From: Gammaproteobacteria bacterium
GTDB lineage: Bacteria > Pseudomonadota > Gammaproteobacteria > HK1
Reading direction: 5' to 3'
Assembly: GCA_018224385.1 (NCBI GenBank)
Contig: JAGTVB010000351.1
Coordinates: forward strand, 1-39,273
DNA length: 39,273 nucleotides
Shown here in pieces: positions 8,696 to 18,747 of the stretch (its first letter is position 1; each line of letters starts with the position of its first letter). A model generated the notes under the pieces. The model had not been told where the DNA came from. It saw only the letters and a list, made by a program, of their open reading frames with translations, and searched no databases. The position numbers and the translations under genes are program-made.

Positions 8696-11614
8696 ATGCC
8701 CCATCCCACGTTTGAGCTCATCAGGCGAAAAGCCGTTTCCTCTCTTAACTTATTGGTGGAGGAGTATGAGCACTTACCGACCAGGGCGCGCCATCTACAT
8801 CTGAATGCGGACGACAACAATAATGCATTTTTGGTGGCTTTTTCCACCGTGCCGCAGGACTCTACGGGCGTAGCGCATATCCTTGAGCACACGGTACTGT
8901 GCGGCAGTGAGCGCTATCCGGTGCGTGATCCATTTTTTATGATGATGCGCCGTTCATTGAACACGTTTATGAATGCCTTGACGGCCAGTGATTGGACGGC
9001 GTACCCCTTTGCGACGCAGAACCGCAAGGATTTTGACAATCTACTCAAGGTGTATCTCGATGCCGTGTTTTTTCCTCGGCTCAATCGGCTGGATTTCGCC
9101 CAGGAGGGGCACCGTGTGGAGTTTGTACAGCCGACGGATCCGAGCTCTGAGCTGACCTACAAAGGCGTCGTGTACAACGAGATGAAGGGCGCCATGAGTG
9201 CTCCGACGAGCCAGCTTTGGCAGGAACTGCAGTCGCACCTGTTTCCCACCATCACCTATCACTATAACAGCGGCGGCGATCCGGATGTGATTCCTGATCT
9301 GAGCTATGAGCAGCTGAGGGCGTTTCACCGCAAACATTATCATCCATCGAATGCCTGCTTCCTCACCTACGGAAATTTCAAGTTAGAGGAGCACCAGGCT
9401 CTCATGGAGCACTGGGCGCTGTCACGCTTTGATTTCGAGCCGCTGGACTTCTCGATTCCGGATGAACGCCGCTATGGGACTCCCCTGAGGGTGCAGACGG
9501 CGTATCCGCTCGAAAGTGACGAGGGGACCTCGGGGAAAACGCACGTCATGCTGGGGTGGTTGCTCGGAAGGAGCGCCGATCTTCGCGAAGCGCTGGAGAG
9601 TCACTTATTGACGGGTGTATTACTTGATAACAGCGCTTCCCCGCTGCGCAAGGCATTGGAGACAACATCGCTTGGGAGCGCGCCGTCGGAGCTCTGTGGT
9701 CTTGATGATTCTGGGCGGGAGATGGTTTTCGCCTGTGGCCTCGAGGGATCGGATCCAGGACGGGCCGATGCGGTTGAGCAACTGATTCTCAATGTGCTCG
9801 ACGATGTGGCGCAGAAGGGGGTTCCTTTGTCCCAGGTGGAATCGGTACTGCACCAACTCGAGCTAAGCCAGCGCGAAGTGGGCGGCGGTCGTTTTCCGTA
9901 CGGGTTACAGCTCATGATGCGGGTGCTGCCGGCGTCGATTCATGGGGGAGATCCAATCGCGTTCCTCAATATCGATCCGGTGTTGGAGGAATTGCGGGAA
10001 AGAATTAAGATGCCGGACTTTATCAATACGCGGGTCCGCTCTTTGTTTCTCGACAATCCGCACCGGGTCCGGCTCACCATGGTTCCCGAGCAAGGGCTCG
10101 CAGCCCAGCGCACTGCAGCCGAGAAAGCGCGCCTGGGCGCCGTGAGGGCGGCCATGAGCCAGGAGCAGGTTGCACGTGTGATCGAACAGGCGCAGATTCT
10201 CAAGGCGCGCCAAGAAGCAGAGGACAATCCGGAACTCCTTCCCAAGGTGGGGTTACCGGATATTCCTGCTGAGCTGCCAATCCCCGAAGGGCATGATGAC
10301 GTTGCGGCGGGTGTGCCTCTGACGTGGTTTTACGCGGGAACCAATGGACTCGTTTATCAACAACTCGTGGTTGATCTGCCGCAGTTTGATGCGGAGCTGG
10401 TCGATGACCTGCCGCTATTCTGCGTGCTGATGGCCGAGGTAGGATATGGCGAGCTCGATTATCTCCAGGCCCAGGCGTGGCAAGCGGCAGTGAGCGGCGG
10501 CATCAGTGCGCGCGCGTCGATCCGTGGCCATATTAACGATGTCCAGCAGATCGGTGCGTACTTTGCCCTCGGTGGGAAGGCGCTGGCACGCAACCAGGAA
10601 TCACTGTCGCAGTTGCTTCGGGAGACCTTTTTGAGGGCCCGCTTCGATGAGCTGACCCGGCTGCGAGAACTCGTGTCCCAAATACGCGCGTCTCAAGAGG
10701 CGAGGGTGACCGATCATGGGCATGTGCTGGCGATGTCCGCGGCCACTGCGGGCATGGGACCTTGCGGTGCATTGGCGCATCGATGGGAGGGCTTGGAAGG
10801 CCTGCGTCGATTGAAGCGCCTCGATGATGCGCTTGCGGAAGAGAGCGTACTTGAGGCGCTTGCCCTGCGCTTACAGCGTATTCAGGCGGCCCTTCTTAAC
10901 TCGAGGCGCCAGCTATTGGTAGTGAGCGAGGAAGGCCACCAAGAATCCATTCACTCAGTGCTCGAGCAGGGTTGGAGCGAGGTTCCCCAGGGAAGCCCGA
11001 CCGCTGGTAAGTTTGCAGCAGAACCGGCGCGCTTTGCGGTCAAGCAGGGGTGGACGACCACTACTCAGGTGAATTTTTGCGCTAAGGCTTACATGACTGT
11101 GCCGCAAGAGCACCCTGACGCCCCCGCTTTGACCGTTCTCGGTCCATTTCTGCGTAACGGCTTTCTGCATCGAGCGATTCGTGAGCAAGGGGGCGCCTAT
11201 GGCGCTGGCGCGAGCTACCGTCCCGACACGGGCGCTTTTGGTTTTTCGTCATACCGGGATCCGCGGCTGGCAGAGACCTTGGCCGATTTCGACCGGGCCG
11301 TTGCATGGATAGCGTCCGGCGATCATGAGTTCCGCCTGCTGGAAGAGGCCATCCTCAGCGTCATCAGCGAAATCGATCGGCCGGATTCGCCGGCGGGAGA
11401 AGCCATTGGAACGTTTTTCGGGGCTCTGCATGGCCGTGATGCGGCACAGCGGCGCCGCTTCCGTCGCGCCATCTTGGAAGTCACGCTTGAAGATTTGAAG
11501 CGTGTCAGTCATGAGTATCTCGTGCCCGAGACGGCCAGTATGGCAGTGCTGAGCAATCACGAGACATTAATGGCTGAGGGCCAGCATCTGGGACTTCAGA
11601 TCGAGAAGCTTTGA
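8696..11614 (+). CDS. M16C metallopeptidase, presequence protease (PreP)-like
   Basis: 972 aa; inverted zinc motif HxxEH in 'GVAHILEHTVLCGSERYPVRDPFFMMMRRSLNTFMNALTASDWTAYPFATQN'. Confidence 0.92.
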   Translation: MPHPTFELIRRKAVSSLNLLVEEYEHLPTRARHLHLNADDNNNAFLVAFSTVPQDSTGVAHILEHTVLCGSERYPVRDPFFMMMRRSLNTFMNALTASDWTAYPFATQNRKDFDNLLKVYLDAVFFPRLNRLDFAQEGHRVEFVQPTDPSSELTYKGVVYNEMKGAMSAPTSQLWQELQSHLFPTITYHYNSGGDPDVIPDLSYEQLRAFHRKHYHPSNACFLTYGNFKLEEHQALMEHWALSRFDFEPLDFSIPDERRYGTPLRVQTAYPLESDEGTSGKTHVMLGWLLGRSADLREALESHLLTGVLLDNSASPLRKALETTSLGSAPSELCGLDDSGREMVFACGLEGSDPGRADAVEQLILNVLDDVAQKGVPLSQVESVLHQLELSQREVGGGRFPYGLQLMMRVLPASIHGGDPIAFLNIDPVLEELRERIKMPDFINTRVRSLFLDNPHRVRLTMVPEQGLAAQRTAAEKARLGAVRAAMSQEQVARVIEQAQILKARQEAEDNPELLPKVGLPDIPAELPIPEGHDDVAAGVPLTWFYAGTNGLVYQQLVVDLPQFDAELVDDLPLFCVLMAEVGYGELDYLQAQAWQAAVSGGISARASIRGHINDVQQIGAYFALGGKALARNQESLSQLLRETFLRARFDELTRLRELVSQIRASQEARVTDHGHVLAMSAATAGMGPCGALAHRWEGLEGLRRLKRLDDALAEESVLEALALRLQRIQAALLNSRRQLLVVSEEGHQESIHSVLEQGWSEVPQGSPTAGKFAAEPARFAVKQGWTTTTQVNFCAKAYMTVPQEHPDAPALTVLGPFLRNGFLHRAIREQGGAYGAGASYRPDTGAFGFSSYRDPRLAETLADFDRAVAWIASGDHEFRLLEEAILSVISEIDRPDSPAGEAIGTFFGALHGRDAAQRRRFRRAILEVTLEDLKRVSHEYLVPETASMAVLSNHETLMAEGQHLGLQIEKL

Positions 11615-11653
11615 GGGACGCAAGGGAATAAAGCGGCGGCTTCCGCGGGGTGC

Positions 11654-11726
11654 TGATAAGCCGTTCTAAAAGTGTTGTGCCACGCCGCTCTGGGAAGCGC
11701 AGCAGGTTTAACACACCCTCTAAGAG
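11654..11726. repeat. Dispersed MITE/REP-like element, both ends (copy H)
   Basis: GATAAGCCGTTCTAAAAGTGTTGTGCC...GGGAAGCGCAGCAGGTTTAACACACCCTCTAAG; both ends align to the family. Confidence 0.65.
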
Positions 11727-12292
11727 GAATCGGTGTGGCGGTTGTCATCAGACGCCGGTAATAGCGGTCCACTCGGCTTGGCCGACGATGGGTGCGTAAA
11801 CTCGATCTCAGCTTCAGGATGATGGGACTGAATAAGCGCCGTTACTTCATCCACCCGCTGCCTGGGTACATCTACCATGAATAACAGCTGACCGGCTGCA
11901 ATCGCGCCTTGGAATGCGGCCAACTGTCGATTTGGAATGTCTTTGCTGATGAGGGCCGAGACCAGGGCGCCCAATCCTGCGCCCGCAAGGGTGCTGGCCA
12001 CCAGGGCGGCGCCCCCGAGAACGAGCCCTGCAGGAGGGAAGGTGACGGCCAGCAAACCTCCCAGCAAGCCGGCGACGCCGCCTAAGCCGAGACCCTCCTC
12101 CAAGCCGTGCTTGAACTCCGTAGTTTGCAGTATGGAGGCTTCGTGTAATCCCTCGAGGGGTGCTGTATGGGATGCGATGACATGGGTATGAGATTCTTTG
12201 ATGCCAATGTCTCGAAGTTCCTCGACAATGGCTTTGCATGTTGCCGCGTCGGGTACCAAGAAATAAAGTCGCCTGGTCATTGGTCTACTCAC
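11720..12292 (-). CDS. DUF1269-like membrane protein with glycine-rich hydrophobic core
   Basis: RRLYFLVPDAATCKAIVEELRDIGI... and GLGLGGVAGLLGGLLAVTFPPAGLVLGGAALVASTLAGAGLGAL. Confidence 0.65.
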   Translation of the reverse strand: MSRPMTRRLYFLVPDAATCKAIVEELRDIGIKESHTHVIASHTAPLEGLHEASILQTTEFKHGLEEGLGLGGVAGLLGGLLAVTFPPAGLVLGGAALVASTLAGAGLGALVSALISKDIPNRQLAAFQGAIAAGQLLFMVDVPRQRVDEVTALIQSHHPEAEIEFTHPSSAKPSGPLLPASDDNRHTDSS

Positions 12293-12391
12293 CCTATATT
12301 CTGAATACAGCCGCTCAGTTGAAATCTTACGCCGATTAAACGATAGCGGTTAGCCAAGGGGCTGGGAAGCTGTCGTCGGTGGTTTCTTGCC

Positions 12392-13339
12392 TTAGCTTCC
12401 TAACCCCCAGAATAGTCCAATGTGATAGCTGGCGCAGATGTCGGCGTCGGGGAAAAAGTAGCTTTCCTCACCACATCGATCCGGTCCATCGCCCGGATCG
12501 ACGGGCATTCCGTGGCCCATGTTGCTAATAAGGTACATTTCCACCAAGTCCTTTCCTGATGAATCTTGGTAGGTGTTGCGAACATGACCGGAGATTGTCT
12601 TCTGCGTGTCAGCATCGGCATCGATACCGTGTGCGTCGGTCCATTGCTGCACGAGCCTCTCGGCGTTGGCGGGTTTGACGATGCGATCGGCACCTCCGTG
12701 CCAGATGGAAATGATTGGCCAGGAACCGCCCGCATTAGAAGCGCCCCTTACGGGCATGGGCCAGCCTCGGGCGCTGCTTTCCTCGCTTGCACGCATGCAG
12801 GCGATCGCCTGGAACAAGCCATCGGCCCAGCCATAGGGAACGGTGGCAATCAGGGCGCCGCCGGCGAACATCTCAGGATGCGTTGCGAGGAGAGCGCCAG
12901 CCATCGCACCACCGCCTGATACCCCGGTCACGAAGATGCGCGCTTGATCCACGCCGTGATCCGCAATCATGCGGTCGATCATCTGCCGGATGGAGAGCAC
13001 CTCGCCGCTGTCACGCTGGATATCCTCGGATCGAAACCAGTTGAAACACCGAGTCAGATTGTTGCGGCGCTTCTGCTCCGGCAGAAGTAACAACACGTTC
13101 CAACGCATGGAAAGCTTGATCCAGCCGCTCGCCACGGCATGACCCGCTGCTGATTGTCCGCACCCGTGCAAGACGACGACAAGCGGCGCGCCGGTCGCTG
13201 TCTGGGGCGGGACATATTTCAACATACGCAAGTTCCCGGGGTTGGATCCAAAGCGCGTTACTTCCACCGGCTCCTCGAGGGCATAGAGAGCACTTGCCCA
13301 TAGGAGCAGTGGAAGCGCCCTACAGATTTTTCTCATCAT
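12392..13339 (-). CDS. Secreted PHB depolymerase-family esterase
   Basis: Signal peptide MMRKICRALPLLLWASALYA; PLVVVLHGCGQSA; nucleophile GVSGGGAMAG; SIWHGGADRIV; GHGMPVDPG. Confidence 0.85.
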   Translation of the reverse strand: MMRKICRALPLLLWASALYALEEPVEVTRFGSNPGNLRMLKYVPPQTATGAPLVVVLHGCGQSAAGHAVASGWIKLSMRWNVLLLLPEQKRRNNLTRCFNWFRSEDIQRDSGEVLSIRQMIDRMIADHGVDQARIFVTGVSGGGAMAGALLATHPEMFAGGALIATVPYGWADGLFQAIACMRASEESSARGWPMPVRGASNAGGSWPIISIWHGGADRIVKPANAERLVQQWTDAHGIDADADTQKTISGHVRNTYQDSSGKDLVEMYLISNMGHGMPVDPGDGPDRCGEESYFFPDADICASYHIGLFWGLGS

Positions 13340-15744
13340 CGCGAAATGCCACCATACTTCGCGCGCAATTTCTCGGCCAAGGCTTGTGCCTGCCGAAGCT
13401 CCTCGGAGGTCATTTTACCCGCCGCCAGATCGCGGTTCCGCTGCGCTTGCCGGTTACCCCGAGTAGCGGCCAGAGAGAACCAAGCATAGGCTTGCCGCTC
13501 GTCCTGAGGCACGCCGTGGCCCATCCCGTACATGTAGCCGAGATTAGCTTGCGCCTTGTCATATCCTTGCTCAGCCGCTCGCTGATACCATTGCACCGCG
13601 AGTGGGTACTGCTGGTCCACGCCCTTGCCCTCGTCATACAATAGTCCGAGGCTAAATTGGGCCGGCACGAATCCCTGGTTGGCTGCTTTTTGATGCCAGG
13701 TGAAAGCCTGCTCGAGATCCTGAGGCACGCCTTTGCCGTGTTCGTACAAGAGGCCGAGGTTGTATTGGGCCGATGCCCATCCTTGGTCCGCGGCGGCGCG
13801 GTACCAGCGAGCGGCTTGCTCCAAATCCTGCGCTACCCCTCGCCCGTTCTCGTAAAGGAGCGCCAATCCGGTCTGCGCCGCCGGCAGGCCGCGAGCGGCG
13901 GCCTTTGCGTACCACTCGGCTGCTTTCTCGGGATTCATCGCGACGCCTCTGCCCTGGTCATAGAACAGGGCAAGATTGTGCTGTGCTGCCGTAACCCCTT
14001 GAGCCGCCGCTTCCTGGTACCAGTGGGCGGCTTGAGTCGGATCCTGCGGCACTCCTTTGCCTTGATCATGGCGCATGCCGAGCTGGTACTGGGCCTCGGC
14101 ATATCCGTGTTCTGCTGCCTTTAGAAACCATACCGCCGCCTGCGCGTCGTCCTTCGGTACGCCGTCTCCCATGGCGTACTGCAAGGCGCGCTTGTAGTCA
14201 GCCAACGCAGCGTCTAAGGAACTCCCCGGTCCAGTAACTCCTGTCTCTGGAATGGTCCTACGCAGGGATATCATTTGATCCGCGTGTTGCGTGTGCGGAT
14301 CGTTGGCGCGTGGCTCTGGGAGCGCTTTGGGCGGCTTCGCCGGCGGTAGCTTCGTCTGCACCGACTCTCTGACAGGTGCGGTCACCGCCCGTCTTGGTGC
14401 GTGCTGAACCACGGCTTGAGGCTCAGGCGTTGGCGCAGCGGCATTGTTTTCCACCGCAGTGGGGGCGGGCTCGGGCTCCGGTGGCGGCGGCCTCGCAGCG
14501 CTGGGGCTCACTGGGGAGGGCGGCTGCGCTGGCGCATCGCTCGGCTCTGGGGTGGCGGGCGGGGCGACTGGTGTCGGCGTGGGTGATGATTCGCTCGGCG
14601 CGGTGGCTGGTGCAGGGGAATCTCTCGCGATTCGCGGCGCAGCGGGCTCCTGTGCGGGCTGCTGATGCTCGGGCAGTAAAACGACAACAAGCGCCAGTCC
14701 GAGCACTACCCCGATCACGCCGACCGCACCAAATTCAGCCATTAGCCTAAGCCAACGGGGTAACGGGGGTAAGGAGAATCGCCGTGCCGGCGCCGGCGCT
14801 AGGGGCGGAAAGCAGCGGCGCCAGGTAGCGATGTCTTGCGGGCGCTCGCTCGCTGAAAAACGCAGGGCTTCATCGATTGCCAGCAGGAACCGAGGGCTGT
14901 ATCTACCCTTACCGGCCTCAACGGCGGGCTTCAGGGGATCGCGCCGCCCGTCGATCTGTGTCTCGCCGCGCAGAATGGCATCCGCCGGGGCCTTATCTGC
15001 AACGGCTCGATAGAGTGTTGCTCCCAGCGCATAGATATCCCCCCAAGGACCCTGCCGATCACCCTGCACGTTATATTGTTCATAGGGTGCGTAGCCCGGT
15101 GTGACCAAGCCGGTAAGGGCCCGGGTATGCGTGCCCAGGGCCATCCTTGCCGAGCCGAAATCCAGTAATACCGGGCTGCCATCGGTACGAACATAGATAT
15201 TTGAGGGTTTAATGTCGCGATGGATAAACCCTGCCGCATGCATATGTTCCAAACCATCGAGCAACGGGAACACGAGAGCCAAAAGATCCGTCTCATTAAC
15301 ATAGCGGTTGGCAGAAAAGAGCGCTTCGAGGTTATCGCCCTGCTCATACTCCATCACCATGTAGGCGGTATTGTTAGCCTCGAACACGGTGTGAACCTGA
15401 ACGATGTTGGGGTGTTTAAAGCGCGCCAGGGCACGGGCCTCCGCGACAAATCGCTCGAGTCCCCAGCGGTACATCTGGGCGCGGTTATCCGTGATGGGAT
15501 GGACCGAATGATCCTGCTCGCGAAGCGCCAGATCGATGGGCAGATATTCCTTCAGCGCCACCTGGCGATCCAAGTTTGTATCGGTGGCCAGATAGGTGAT
15601 GCCGAAGCCGCCTTGGCCGAGCACCCGTTCGGTTCGATACCACAGCAGGCGATAGCCGCTTGGAAGCGCGTGACGATGCGCTTTGATACGTGGAGGAGCA
15701 CGCCGTGCGCGGGCATCGGACGATGTGGGCAATGACAAAGGCAA
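13336..15744 (-). CDS. Transmembrane Ser/Thr protein kinase with C-terminal Sel1 repeats
   Basis: GQGGFGITY, HRDIKPSNI, DFGSAR, APYEQY; TM FGAVGVIGVVLGLALVVVLL; Pro/Ala-rich linker; about seven Sel1 repeats (AQYNLGLLYEHGKGVPQDLEQAFTWHQKAANQGF). Confidence 0.93.
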   Translation of the reverse strand: MPLSLPTSSDARARRAPPRIKAHRHALPSGYRLLWYRTERVLGQGGFGITYLATDTNLDRQVALKEYLPIDLALREQDHSVHPITDNRAQMYRWGLERFVAEARALARFKHPNIVQVHTVFEANNTAYMVMEYEQGDNLEALFSANRYVNETDLLALVFPLLDGLEHMHAAGFIHRDIKPSNIYVRTDGSPVLLDFGSARMALGTHTRALTGLVTPGYAPYEQYNVQGDRQGPWGDIYALGATLYRAVADKAPADAILRGETQIDGRRDPLKPAVEAGKGRYSPRFLLAIDEALRFSASERPQDIATWRRCFPPLAPAPARRFSLPPLPRWLRLMAEFGAVGVIGVVLGLALVVVLLPEHQQPAQEPAAPRIARDSPAPATAPSESSPTPTPVAPPATPEPSDAPAQPPSPVSPSAARPPPPEPEPAPTAVENNAAAPTPEPQAVVQHAPRRAVTAPVRESVQTKLPPAKPPKALPEPRANDPHTQHADQMISLRRTIPETGVTGPGSSLDAALADYKRALQYAMGDGVPKDDAQAAVWFLKAAEHGYAEAQYQLGMRHDQGKGVPQDPTQAAHWYQEAAAQGVTAAQHNLALFYDQGRGVAMNPEKAAEWYAKAAARGLPAAQTGLALLYENGRGVAQDLEQAARWYRAAADQGWASAQYNLGLLYEHGKGVPQDLEQAFTWHQKAANQGFVPAQFSLGLLYDEGKGVDQQYPLAVQWYQRAAEQGYDKAQANLGYMYGMGHGVPQDERQAYAWFSLAATRGNRQAQRNRDLAAGKMTSEELRQAQALAEKLRAKYGGISR

Positions 15745-15808
15745 TCCCCCATTCTCGCAAGTGGCGAGCGCTATGCAAAAATTATAACCTTAATCAGTGG
15801 TTAAATTT

Positions 15809-15895
15809 CTAAGCGGATGCTTATTTGAGGGGGTTACTGAGGTAGCGCAGTGCCACTATGACAAGCGCAGTCGTTTTTGAGACAGCTTCTCTAGC
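15809..15895. repeat. Dispersed MITE/REP-like element (copy C)
   Basis: CTAAGCGGATGCTTATTTGAG...CACTATGACAAGCGCAGTCGTTTTTGAGACAGCTTCTCTAG. Confidence 0.6.
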
Positions 15896-15932
15896 GTGAT
15901 TAGCGCAGCTTACAATCAGAGCATGCATAGTA

Positions 15933-16658
15933 ATGTCTTCAATTCGAAAAACAGATCCACCGGCCTTGCCGACGACGTCTTCCAAAGCGGAGGTCGACGC
16001 ATTTCTGCAAGAAGTAGCTTCAATGCCCAGGCCCCGGTCCAGCGCCGGGCGCGGACGGTTGCTGTTCGCTTTGGATGCCACGGCGAGTCGAGAACCCACT
16101 TGGGACCGGGCGTGCTACCTGCAGGCCGAGATGTTTAAGGAAGCGGCTGCTCTGGGAGGCCTGGATATCCAGCTTTGTTTTTACAGAGGTTACCGGGAAT
16201 TTCACGCGAGCCCATGGTTCAAAGATTCAGCGGGTTTACTGGCTTATATGGCAAAGGTCCACTGCGTTGGCGGCATGACTCAGATCGAGCGCGTTCTCGA
16301 TCATACGCTCGCGGAGACGCAGCACAGGCGGATCAATGCCTTGGTCTTTGTTGGCGATTGTATGGAAGAGAGCATCGATCGGCTTTGTGATCGAGCGGGC
16401 AAACTGGGCCTGCTCGGGGTACCTGCGTTTGTCTTTCATGAGGGCCACGACTGGGTGGCCGCCAAAGCATTTCAACAGATCGCCAAGCTTTCCGCAGGCG
16501 CCTACTGTCACTTCGATGCGACCAGCGCTCAGCAGCTAAGAGATTTGCTGCGGGCGGTAGCGGCCTACGCCGCTGGCGGCCGCCAGGCGCTGGAAGACCT
16601 GGGGCAGAGAGAGGGCGGTTTGGTCCGCCAGCTCGAACATCAGCTCAAGGGAGGCTAG
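15933..16658 (+). CDS. VWA-like domain protein
   Basis: MIDAS-like 'LLFALDATASREPTWDRA', 'GGMTQIERVLDHTLAE', 'ALVFVGDCMEES'. Confidence 0.75.
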   Translation: MSSIRKTDPPALPTTSSKAEVDAFLQEVASMPRPRSSAGRGRLLFALDATASREPTWDRACYLQAEMFKEAAALGGLDIQLCFYRGYREFHASPWFKDSAGLLAYMAKVHCVGGMTQIERVLDHTLAETQHRRINALVFVGDCMEESIDRLCDRAGKLGLLGVPAFVFHEGHDWVAAKAFQQIAKLSAGAYCHFDATSAQQLRDLLRAVAAYAAGGRQALEDLGQREGGLVRQLEHQLKGG

Positions 16659-16663
16659 CCGCT

Positions 16664-17395
16664 GTGGCGCCAAATTTGGTCTTGGGCTTGGTGCTATTTC
16701 TCGGGATCATGATGTTCATCAGCTGGCTGAAGCGTACCTCGCCGGCGACGCGCGCTCAGCTGGTGAGGACAGTATGGATGGCTCTTGGCATTGGCGTTCT
16801 GTTGCTGCTTGTGCTCAGGGGCAATTGGCTGGTGGCGGTGCTGGGTGCAGCGATTCCTTTGGTGCAACGACTGCTGACCGTGAAGCAGCTTTATGGAACA
16901 GTCAAATCCTTTCTGGGCTCGGGAGCGGGATCGAGCCAAGCAAAGCGTTCCGAAGTCGAGACACGGTTCCTGCGCATGGCGCTTGATCACGATACTGGGA
17001 ACATGAGCGGCGAAATAATCGAGGGACGTGGCCAAGGCCGTCAGCTTGGCGCGTTAACACTGCAACAGTTGCTGGAGTTGCTAGACGACTATAGGAGGGC
17101 GGATCCGCAGTCGGCGAACCTCCTTGAGGCCTATCTCGATCGCATGCACGGCAACGACTGGCGTGAGGCGCAACAGGCCAATGAAGCGCCCGGCAGAGGC
17201 ACGGCAGGCCAGGCGCAGATGACTCGGGAGGAAGCATACGCGGTGCTCGGGCTGGATGCGGGAGCCAGCCGGGCGCAGGTGCTGGAGGCGCATCGGCGTC
17301 TTATGCAGAAGGTACACCCCGATCGCGGAGGATCGAATTTTCTTGCCGCAAAAATCAATCAGGCGAAGGACATGCTATTGGGGGGCGTGGCATAA
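16664..17395 (+). CDS. Membrane-anchored J-domain protein (Tim14/Pam18-like topology)
   Basis: N-terminal TM segments; C-terminal J domain EAYAVLGLDAGASRAQVLEAHRRLMQKVHPDRGGSNFLAAKINQAKDML (HPD present). GTG start 5 nt after the VWA gene. Confidence 0.85.
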   Translation: MAPNLVLGLVLFLGIMMFISWLKRTSPATRAQLVRTVWMALGIGVLLLLVLRGNWLVAVLGAAIPLVQRLLTVKQLYGTVKSFLGSGAGSSQAKRSEVETRFLRMALDHDTGNMSGEIIEGRGQGRQLGALTLQQLLELLDDYRRADPQSANLLEAYLDRMHGNDWREAQQANEAPGRGTAGQAQMTREEAYAVLGLDAGASRAQVLEAHRRLMQKVHPDRGGSNFLAAKINQAKDMLLGGVA

Positions 17396-17511
17396 CGAAG
17401 GTAGCTTTGTTGCAGGCGCTGGCAGCGTAGCACCTTCGCTATCGGCCAGCTGAGCCGTTTTCAAAGCAGGCACCAAGCGAAGACGGGGCCAATCATACAG
17501 GAGAAACAACC

Positions 17512-17550
17512 CGCGCAACCCCCTTATCACAAGGCGCCAGGGGTTGCGCG
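17512..17550. terminator. Possible hairpin terminator between convergent genes
   Basis: CGCGCAACCCC (17512-17522) / GGGGTTGCGCG (17540-17550), perfect 11-bp stem. No strong T-tract. Confidence 0.35.
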
Positions 17551-17565
17551 CGGAGGGGCTTGAGC

Positions 17566-17817
17566 TTACAGTTTCGCCTGGCTACCGGGCTGTGATTCGT
17601 GCTCTTGCCGATATTTCTCGATCATGTGGGCCATCTTATCCTTGGCCAGCAGTTTTTGCTTCTTCATAGTACCGAGGGTAAAGTCGTCCACGGGCAGGAT
17701 ACCGAGTTCAGCATTTCGTACTTTTTCTTTAAGCTCGTGATGTTCTTTGTACAAGTCGCGAAACTGCTCATTTTTCGTGAGCAATACCTGAACGATGGAT
17801 TGGTCGTATTCGAACAT
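17566..17817 (-). CDS. DUF465 (YdcH-like) family small protein
   Basis: FRDLYKEHHELKEKVRNAELGILPVDDFTLGTMKKQKLLAKDKMAHMIEKYR is typical DUF465. Confidence 0.85.
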   Translation of the reverse strand: MFEYDQSIVQVLLTKNEQFRDLYKEHHELKEKVRNAELGILPVDDFTLGTMKKQKLLAKDKMAHMIEKYRQEHESQPGSQAKL

Positions 17818-17899
17818 GGCTACCTCGCTGCCCTAGCTCGTCTCGGGCCGTTTTCCGAAGAAAACTCAAAGTTCATTAGTGCCCTTTTGGGCACTCCTG

Positions 17900-18112
17900 G
17901 TAAGAGAGGCTGCTTCAAAAATGTCGTGCATGCCGGCAGAGTGAGGCGGTCGGGACCTCGCGATCGGAATGCGCACGGGAGATATTCCGAATGATTCGTC
18001 CCGGCGGTGTCAGCTTACAGCTATTGAAAATGATGTCGGGCCTTTTGTGTCGAGCCGCCGCGCACCGCACCGCTGCGATGGCAAGCGCAGTCGTTTCAAA
18101 ACAGTCTCTAAA
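17900..18112. repeat. Dispersed MITE/REP-like element (copy D)
   Basis: TAAGAGAGGCTGCTTCAAAAATGTCGTGCATGCC...GCGATGGCAAGCGCAGTCGTTTCAAAACAGTCTCTAAA. Confidence 0.65.
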
Positions 18113-18300
18113 CCCTAGCGTAAAAGCACTTCACCGACAACTACCGGGTTGGCTTTGGGGCCAGCGGGGTTTGCCAATGCACCCGGGTGTGTGCTGATCG
18201 TAGGATACTCAAGAGTGAGCTTCCGTCCTTACCCCAGCAAACAATTGTGCCATGGCTCACATGCAGGTAACACTGGTGCGTTCGATGTCACGCATAACCC

Positions 18301-18326
18301 ATTGAGAAAAAGCTTGTTTTCTCAAT
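18301..18326. repeat. Perfect 10-bp inverted repeat
   Basis: ATTGAGAAAA-AGCTTG-TTTTCTCAAT. Confidence 0.8.
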
Positions 18327-18705
18327 TACGGATTGAACAGCGTGTTCTCTGGCGACCGAACAAGGTGAACCGTGCCATAATTGCCGCGCAGGCGGGGTGC
18401 CGCGGTTGCCACTGTTCAAAAGCATCCCCCGTTGGTTTTGTTCTGTTGCCGCAGGCTCTTGCCACGCCGGCGCTCGCGAGGTTGATCCCACGCCTTGAAG
18501 CACGAACAGGCAGGGATTGGCTAGCATGCTGCCGCCAGCGAGTATATTCTCTCCTAGGATGGCGGAGTTTCAAGCTTATGGCAAGGCTGGCTCAGGGGTT
18601 GGGACCAAGCCATAGCGAGCGTCCCGAGAGCAGGGCGGAGGGCGCGCAACGACCACGCAGAGCCGACACATATCAGCTCGATAGGCGAGGAGCGAGCACC
18701 ACCCA

Positions 18706-18747
18706 ACGCCGCCATCTGGAGGCGCAGTAGGTTTATTCACAAGCTCT
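18706..18747 (-). repeat. Dispersed MITE/REP-like repeat, single end (copy E)
   Basis: Reverse complement CTGAGAGCTTGTGAATAAACCTACTGCGCCTCCAGATGGCG; near-match to the end at 23218-23256. Confidence 0.55.

Noticed and set aside
13390-14215. Regular repeats in the kinase gene as a tandem DNA array or CRISPR
   Set aside because: The roughly 108-bp periodicity is explained by protein-level Sel1 repeats (36 aa) with divergent DNA.
18149-18730. 193-aa plus-strand ORF in the gene-poor stretch
   Set aside because: Runs into repeat copy E, shows no domain motif, and has Arg/Ala/Gln composition typical of non-coding DNA.
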